A stretch of DNA of 64,000 nt from Ceratopteris richardii. Its lineage: Eukaryota > Streptophyta > Polypodiopsida > Polypodiales > Pteridaceae. The position numbers were made by a program, and so were the translations under genes. The DNA lies in contig CM035431.1 in assembly GCA_020310875.1 (NCBI GenBank), forward strand, positions 20,388,267-20,452,266, given 5' to 3'. Of the stretch, positions 59,888 to 64,000 are shown piece by piece. The notes under the pieces are model-generated. The model was not told where the DNA came from, searched no databases, and was given only the letters and a program-made list of their open reading frames with translations. The first letter of the stretch is position 1. Every line of letters begins with the position of its first letter.

Positions 59888-62161
59888 CTATGTTTCGGCG
59901 ACTAGACCTTCTAAGTACATACTTCGGGCGAGCCTAAATGTTCGGGTAATTTTCTTTTTGATTGTTTCGATCATCTGAACTAAGGTGGTGGGTTCTAGTA
60001 ATTGGGCGTCCGTTCTAACGGAGCTCAGGGCGATGGCTTGGTTTAACAAAATTTCGGCTTGGGTTTGAAGGAAAGCCTCTTGTAAGTAAAATTCGTTAGC
60101 TAATGCCGCATCTCGGGCTGTCTGCATTTCGGTCAGTTTGGTCTGCATCTCTGTAATACACTCCTTCTGGTTGCGCACTTGGTTGTCTAGGCGTTCAAAC
60201 TGTTGGGTTTGGAAATCGAGAGTTTTCCGGTACGCATCTCGTTCTCTGCGCGTCTTGTCGATATCTTTTAGGTATTGGCCTTCCCGTATCAATTGTTGTT
60301 TGAGGATACTGTTAACCTCATCTGCGCATTCTTGGGCTCGTCGTAACTGTTCTTGGACTTGTTGGGCTTCTTTCTGTTGGTCCTGATTCTTCTTGATGGT
60401 CTCCTGCAATTGAATCTTTGTTTCTGCGACCAATTCTTCGAGGGAGGCGTTGATATCTTCGTGTTCGTGGAGGGTGGTCTTCAGGGCTCGGATTTCTTCA
60501 TGTGCGGCTTGTAGTAGTCGTTCTTTGGTTGCAACTTGCTCGAGGGCTGCATCTCTTTGCTGTACTAGAGTCTGTTCTGCCGAAAATTTGGCTTGTAGTT
60601 CTGCTAACTGTGTGTGTAGCTGATGATTCTCAATCTTTATGGCTTCGATTTCTTCCTGGAGGGGGGTGATGTCGGCTTCCAGGACGTCGACCTTATATTG
60701 GTATTCTGCCTTCAGATTGTCCGTGGCTTCCTGAAACTGTGCTGGCAGCTGGTGTGATAAATGCATGAGGAACTGCCCCATGGAGGCTAGTTCCGAAAAT
60801 ACGTTGTGTGGTGGTGGTGGTTGACGAGGCTGAGAGGACGTATCGGTGAGTAGGTTCTGGGAGTTTGGCGGAGAGTAGTTAGGGGAGGAAGATGAGGATG
60901 GTGTAGGTTCAGAACTGGGTTGGCGGAGTGGTTCCGGTGGGAGGTCGGGGTTGATAGGTGGTGTGGGAAGAATAGTGTCAGTCGTGGTTACCTTGGCAAT
61001 TATTTGTTGTTCGGTTTCTGTATGATTGATGGCTGCGATGAGTTCATCCAGTGCTTTTGTGGCGGATTCCGGTTCGTCCTGTTGATGCTCGGATTCCTTT
61101 TCGGTGGACACTATCTCTGTCTCTGCTTGGTTTTGCTGGTCTTGTTGCTCCGTCGAGGTGTCGTTGTGTATTGAAGTGGCGGTGTCGTGGTATGTTTCTT
61201 CTTGTTTGTCCTCTTCGGTGTCTTGTTTCTTTCCGGCGGACCCTTGGACTTCGCTTTCTGAAGAGCTGATCCGGATTCGCTTAGTGCGGAAGAGTTGATT
61301 GATCTCTTCGTCTTCTTCTTCAGTTTCATCGAGCGGTTGTGCTGATTCTTCGTGCCTAAGTGCTGGGCCTGTGGGTGGTGATTGTGCGGCGAGAATGGTT
61401 GGGAAGAGGAATGAGATGATGTGGGGAAGGCGAGAGCGCGGAGAGGTGCCCTTTTGAAGTTGCTTTACTATAGCTACGCATTCCTTATGAATTCGTTGGA
61501 AGAAGTAAGTCGCAAAGTTCACGGGTTCGCGGGCGGCTAACTCCAAGGCGGAATAGAAGGGGCGAGAGATGCCGTATGTTCGTTTTTGCAGGTTGAGGAT
61601 TGCTACGAGGAACTATAGAGCGGATCGTTCGGGTTCCGGGCGGCAGAGAATGGCATATTCGTTTGATGAGGAGCGGGGAAAGAGTTCGGTCATGCGAGCG
61701 ACAGGGATGCTAGGGCCATTTTCGCGGCCTTGCGGGGTGAGGCGGTAGGCTGCAGAGAAGGCTTGGAAGGTGATGACGGTTCTAGATGGGAGGGAAGGGA
61801 AGACCCACTGTCGTTCGGTGATGGGGAATTGGGCGATGGCGTGGATGATCTGCGCGGAGAAGGGATGGGCTTCGACTGAGTGCCAAGGCAACTCAGCAAA
61901 GTTGGCCAACCCTCTACAACGCAGATATTCGCCTACGTCTGTAGGGATACCATCACGGAAAGCAGCGTAGTTGGCTAGCGCTTCCATGGTGTTCACGAGC
62001 ACACTTACAGTCAACACAGGGGACAGGGATAATACGTATAATCTCGAGAACACAATAGCGTTTTTGGCGCAACCGAGGGGGTTAAATAAGGAGAACACGG
62101 TGGGGGTGGGAAGGGGGGGGGTGGGTATCATTGTGCGGTGCGGGAATGATACTGTTTGCAT
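59888..62161 (-). CDS. Family A extra ORF, coiled coil, one in-frame TAG
   Basis: Two open stretches in one frame: 62161-61616 and 61612-59888, separated only by TAG at 61615-61613. A more likely start than 62161 is the ATG at 61987 (MEALANYAAFRDGIPTDVGE). The N-terminal part has a compact look (WVFPSLPSRTVITFQAFSAA). After the amber codon come an acidic Ser/Glu/Gln-rich region and a long coiled coil over the last 300 residues (many LxxxLxxE heptads), ending MYLEGLVAET. The family is not recognised. The TAG may be a simple nonsense mutation (CAG to TAG) or a recoded codon. Position and coiled coil parallel ORF 4 of G3. Confidence 0.75.
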
Positions 62162-62294
62162 GCTGGCGTGCGTACTTGAGTGACCGGTAGGGAGGGGCGG
62201 CTGGTAACATAAAGATTTGTACGAAACACGACTAAAAAGGGAGAAAAAGAAAAACGCAAAAATTTATACAAAACGCGGTTCACCGCCGAATAAT

Positions 62295-64000
62295 TTAATG
62301 TGTACTAGTAGTGGGATAATACGGTCGCAGCTTCGACCCATTGATTACCTTTGGAAGTGGATTTCCGGTCAACGTAGTCAACCGAAAAGTTGCCGGACCG
62401 ATTTGTTCTGAGATTTTGAAAGGGCCGAACCATCGTAGTTTGAATTTTCCTGCTGCTCTATTTGATTTTGCGTTATAGAAGAGTACAAGCTGGCCTACCG
62501 AAAAGATTGGAGTCTTCAAATATCGATCGTGTGTCTTGGCTTGCCTTAGTTGTACTTCGCGCATAGTTAAAAAGCTGAGCCATCGGTGCTCATCAAGTTC
62601 CTTGAGTGCATCCATCCGTGCTATCAGTGAATTTTCCGGTAGCATCTTCTGAGTGATCGCTACACGCAGGCTTGGAATGACTACTTCCATGGGTGCTATT
62701 GCTTCTAAGCCATAAGCTAGTTTGAAAGGTGTCAAGCCTGTTGTTATCTTATATGTAGTCCGGTATGCCCATAATACTGCAGGTAGTAGTTGATCCCATC
62801 TTTCCGGTGCTTCCATGATCAATTTCCGGAGGATATTCAGTAGTGATTTGTTTGTACTTTCGGCCAAACCATTGGCACGAGGATAGTACGGCGAGCTGAG
62901 TTTGTGTGTCACCTGGAAGGATTGGGTGAGTACCTTCATTAATTGATTTACAAAGTGAGTACCTTGGTCTGAGACAATTTCCAGTGGTAAGCCGAAACGT
63001 GGAAAGACATCATTCAACAGGCATTTTGCTACTGCCACCGCTGTAGCTGACCGTAAAGCCCATGCTTCTACCCATCGTGTTGCATAGTCTGTACAGGTGA
63101 GTATATATCTGTTGTTACTGAAGACTGCTGGAGGTGTAATTGGGCCTATAAAATCCAATCCCCATTTCTGAAATGGTTCTAATGGCATGACTGGCTGTAA
63201 GGGAAAGAAGTGTCGTTGTAGCGGTTGTCCCGTCCTTTGACAGTTATCACAGTATTTGACAAATTGGGCCACATCTCTGTACATAGTTGGCCACCAGAGA
63301 CCACTCTGCAGAATTTTCCGGTGAGTCAAATCTGTGGCAAAGTGACCACCAGTAGGTGTCGAGTGAGCCAGTGTGATAACTGAGTTAATTTCATGCGGAG
63401 GAACACAGCGAAGTAAGATTCCAGTGAGGTCTATATAATAGAGTTCTCCAGCAACTAACCGAAATCGGCGGCTAAAGACTGCAATTTTTCTGCGTACTGG
63501 TCTTGAAACTTGAGATGGAAGGCAACCATCAGTGAGAAAGGTCAAGATCTGATCATAATATGAAAATGGAATAGGCGGGTCTGCAGATTCTTCGGAAATT
63601 GGTTCTGATACATAAATTGCGGGTGTTGTGTCATCTATACCCACCGGAGGTTCGCCGGAATCTAACCGGGATAAAAAGTCTGCTAAGGCATGTGCATTTC
63701 CGGGTCGATGAATGACGTCATAGTCGAATTCTTGTAAAAGTAGCACCCATCGTGCTAAGCGTCCGCCTAAATGTTGTTGTCTTACTAAATAGACGAGGGC
63801 AGCATGGTCCACATGGAATGTGAATTTTCGGCCTAGCAAGTAATGTCTAAATTTTTTAACCGAGTATACTATTCCTAGACATTCTCTTTCTGTTACAGAG
63901 TAGTTTTTCTCAGCAGGGGCTAACCTTCGACTTGCATAATACACTGGTCTGAACCATTTATCAATTTGTTGCATCAATACACTTCCTATTGCTATATCTG
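62295..64000 (-). CDS. Family A pol: RNase H and integrase, partial
   Basis: Open from the right edge to TAA-type stop 62295. Starts inside RNase H (SDIAIGSVLMQQ-like beginning, VTERECLGIVYSVKKFRHYL, VDHAALVYL). Integrase zinc region: HSTPTGGHF to CDNCQRTGQ. Core: KWGLDFIGPITPP, EIVSDQGTHFVNQL, NGLAESTNKSL, giving the D, D, E triad. The C-terminus has RWFGPFKISEQIGPATF (GPF/Y module) and no chromodomain. No stops or frameshifts, so this element may be fairly young. RT and upstream domains are outside the window. Confidence 0.93.
   Translation of the reverse strand, partial: DIAIGSVLMQQIDKWFRPVYYASRRLAPAEKNYSVTERECLGIVYSVKKFRHYLLGRKFTFHVDHAALVYLVRQQHLGGRLARWVLLLQEFDYDVIHRPGNAHALADFLSRLDSGEPPVGIDDTTPAIYVSEPISEESADPPIPFSYYDQILTFLTDGCLPSQVSRPVRRKIAVFSRRFRLVAGELYYIDLTGILLRCVPPHEINSVITLAHSTPTGGHFATDLTHRKILQSGLWWPTMYRDVAQFVKYCDNCQRTGQPLQRHFFPLQPVMPLEPFQKWGLDFIGPITPPAVFSNNRYILTCTDYATRWVEAWALRSATAVAVAKCLLNDVFPRFGLPLEIVSDQGTHFVNQLMKVLTQSFQVTHKLSSPYYPRANGLAESTNKSLLNILRKLIMEAPERWDQLLPAVLWAYRTTYKITTGLTPFKLAYGLEAIAPMEVVIPSLRVAITQKMLPENSLIARMDALKELDEHRWLSFLTMREVQLRQAKTHDRYLKTPIFSVGQLVLFYNAKSNRAAGKFKLRWFGPFKISEQIGPATFRLTTLTGNPLPKVINGSKLRPYYPTTSTH

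Larger units (their letters stand above)
59854..64000 (-). mobile_element. Family A element, 3' part, runs off right edge
   Basis: Minus-strand element with RNase H and integrase at the edge, then a 130-bp gap, an extra ORF with one amber codon, and the LTR array as its 3' end. RT, protease, gag and 5' LTR should lie beyond 64000. The link to family A rests on the shared LTR. Confidence 0.88.

Overview
This is nuclear DNA of a land plant. One host gene occupies the left 10.5 kb, and almost everything to its right is nested LTR retrotransposons. The host gene is a minus-strand member of the COP1-interacting-protein-related (CIP7-like) family, which is plant-specific as far as I know. The species cannot be read from the window. 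The TE-filled 6.5-kb intron and a Ty3/gypsy pol of a type I associate with fungi would suit a seed-free plant such as a fern, but that is a weak inference.

Layout: (1) 1-10474, CIP7-like gene, minus strand. I rebuilt exons with consistent GT-AG junctions and phases. Its large intron holds a 5'-truncated Ty1/copia relic (3962-5723), a decayed LINE (about 6640-8700) and long CT and C tracts. (2) 10475-11498, upstream region of that gene. (3) 11499-56268, a palindromic LTR retrotransposon derivative (family A). Its two arms are each 3160 bp once later insertions are subtracted, the centre is a 19-nt loop at 35093-35111, and both termini are the same LTR edge. (4) Inside its left arm, 14354-34783, sits a Ty3/gypsy element (family G2) as LTR-internal-LTR-internal-LTR, nearly identical throughout, in a GCGT target duplication. 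(5) Inside its right arm, 35861-53852, sits an 18-kb Tat/Athila-like element (family G3) with a tRNA-Asp primer site, a gag-pol read through an amber codon, two retropepsin-like domains and two extra 3' ORFs. Its right terminus is an inverted copy of its own left LTR edge, with a perfect AAGGC target duplication. (6) 55110-59853, tandem array of one partial and three full family-A LTRs with 8-bp spacers. (7) 59854-64000, the 3' half of a family-A element on the minus strand (RNase H, integrase, then a coiled-coil extra ORF), running off the right edge.

The most interesting signal is shared by two unrelated elements. Both family A and G3 have ends in which the U3 edge of the LTR occurs twice in inverted orientation. 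In G3 this end was demonstrably used for integration. In family A the palindrome turns exactly at a natural 7-bp hairpin of the LTR. This points to self-primed copy-back during reverse transcription producing integrable U3/U3 elements. Separate insertions in each arm, each with its own target duplication, and arm differences argue that the palindrome is real and older than both insertions rather than a read artefact.
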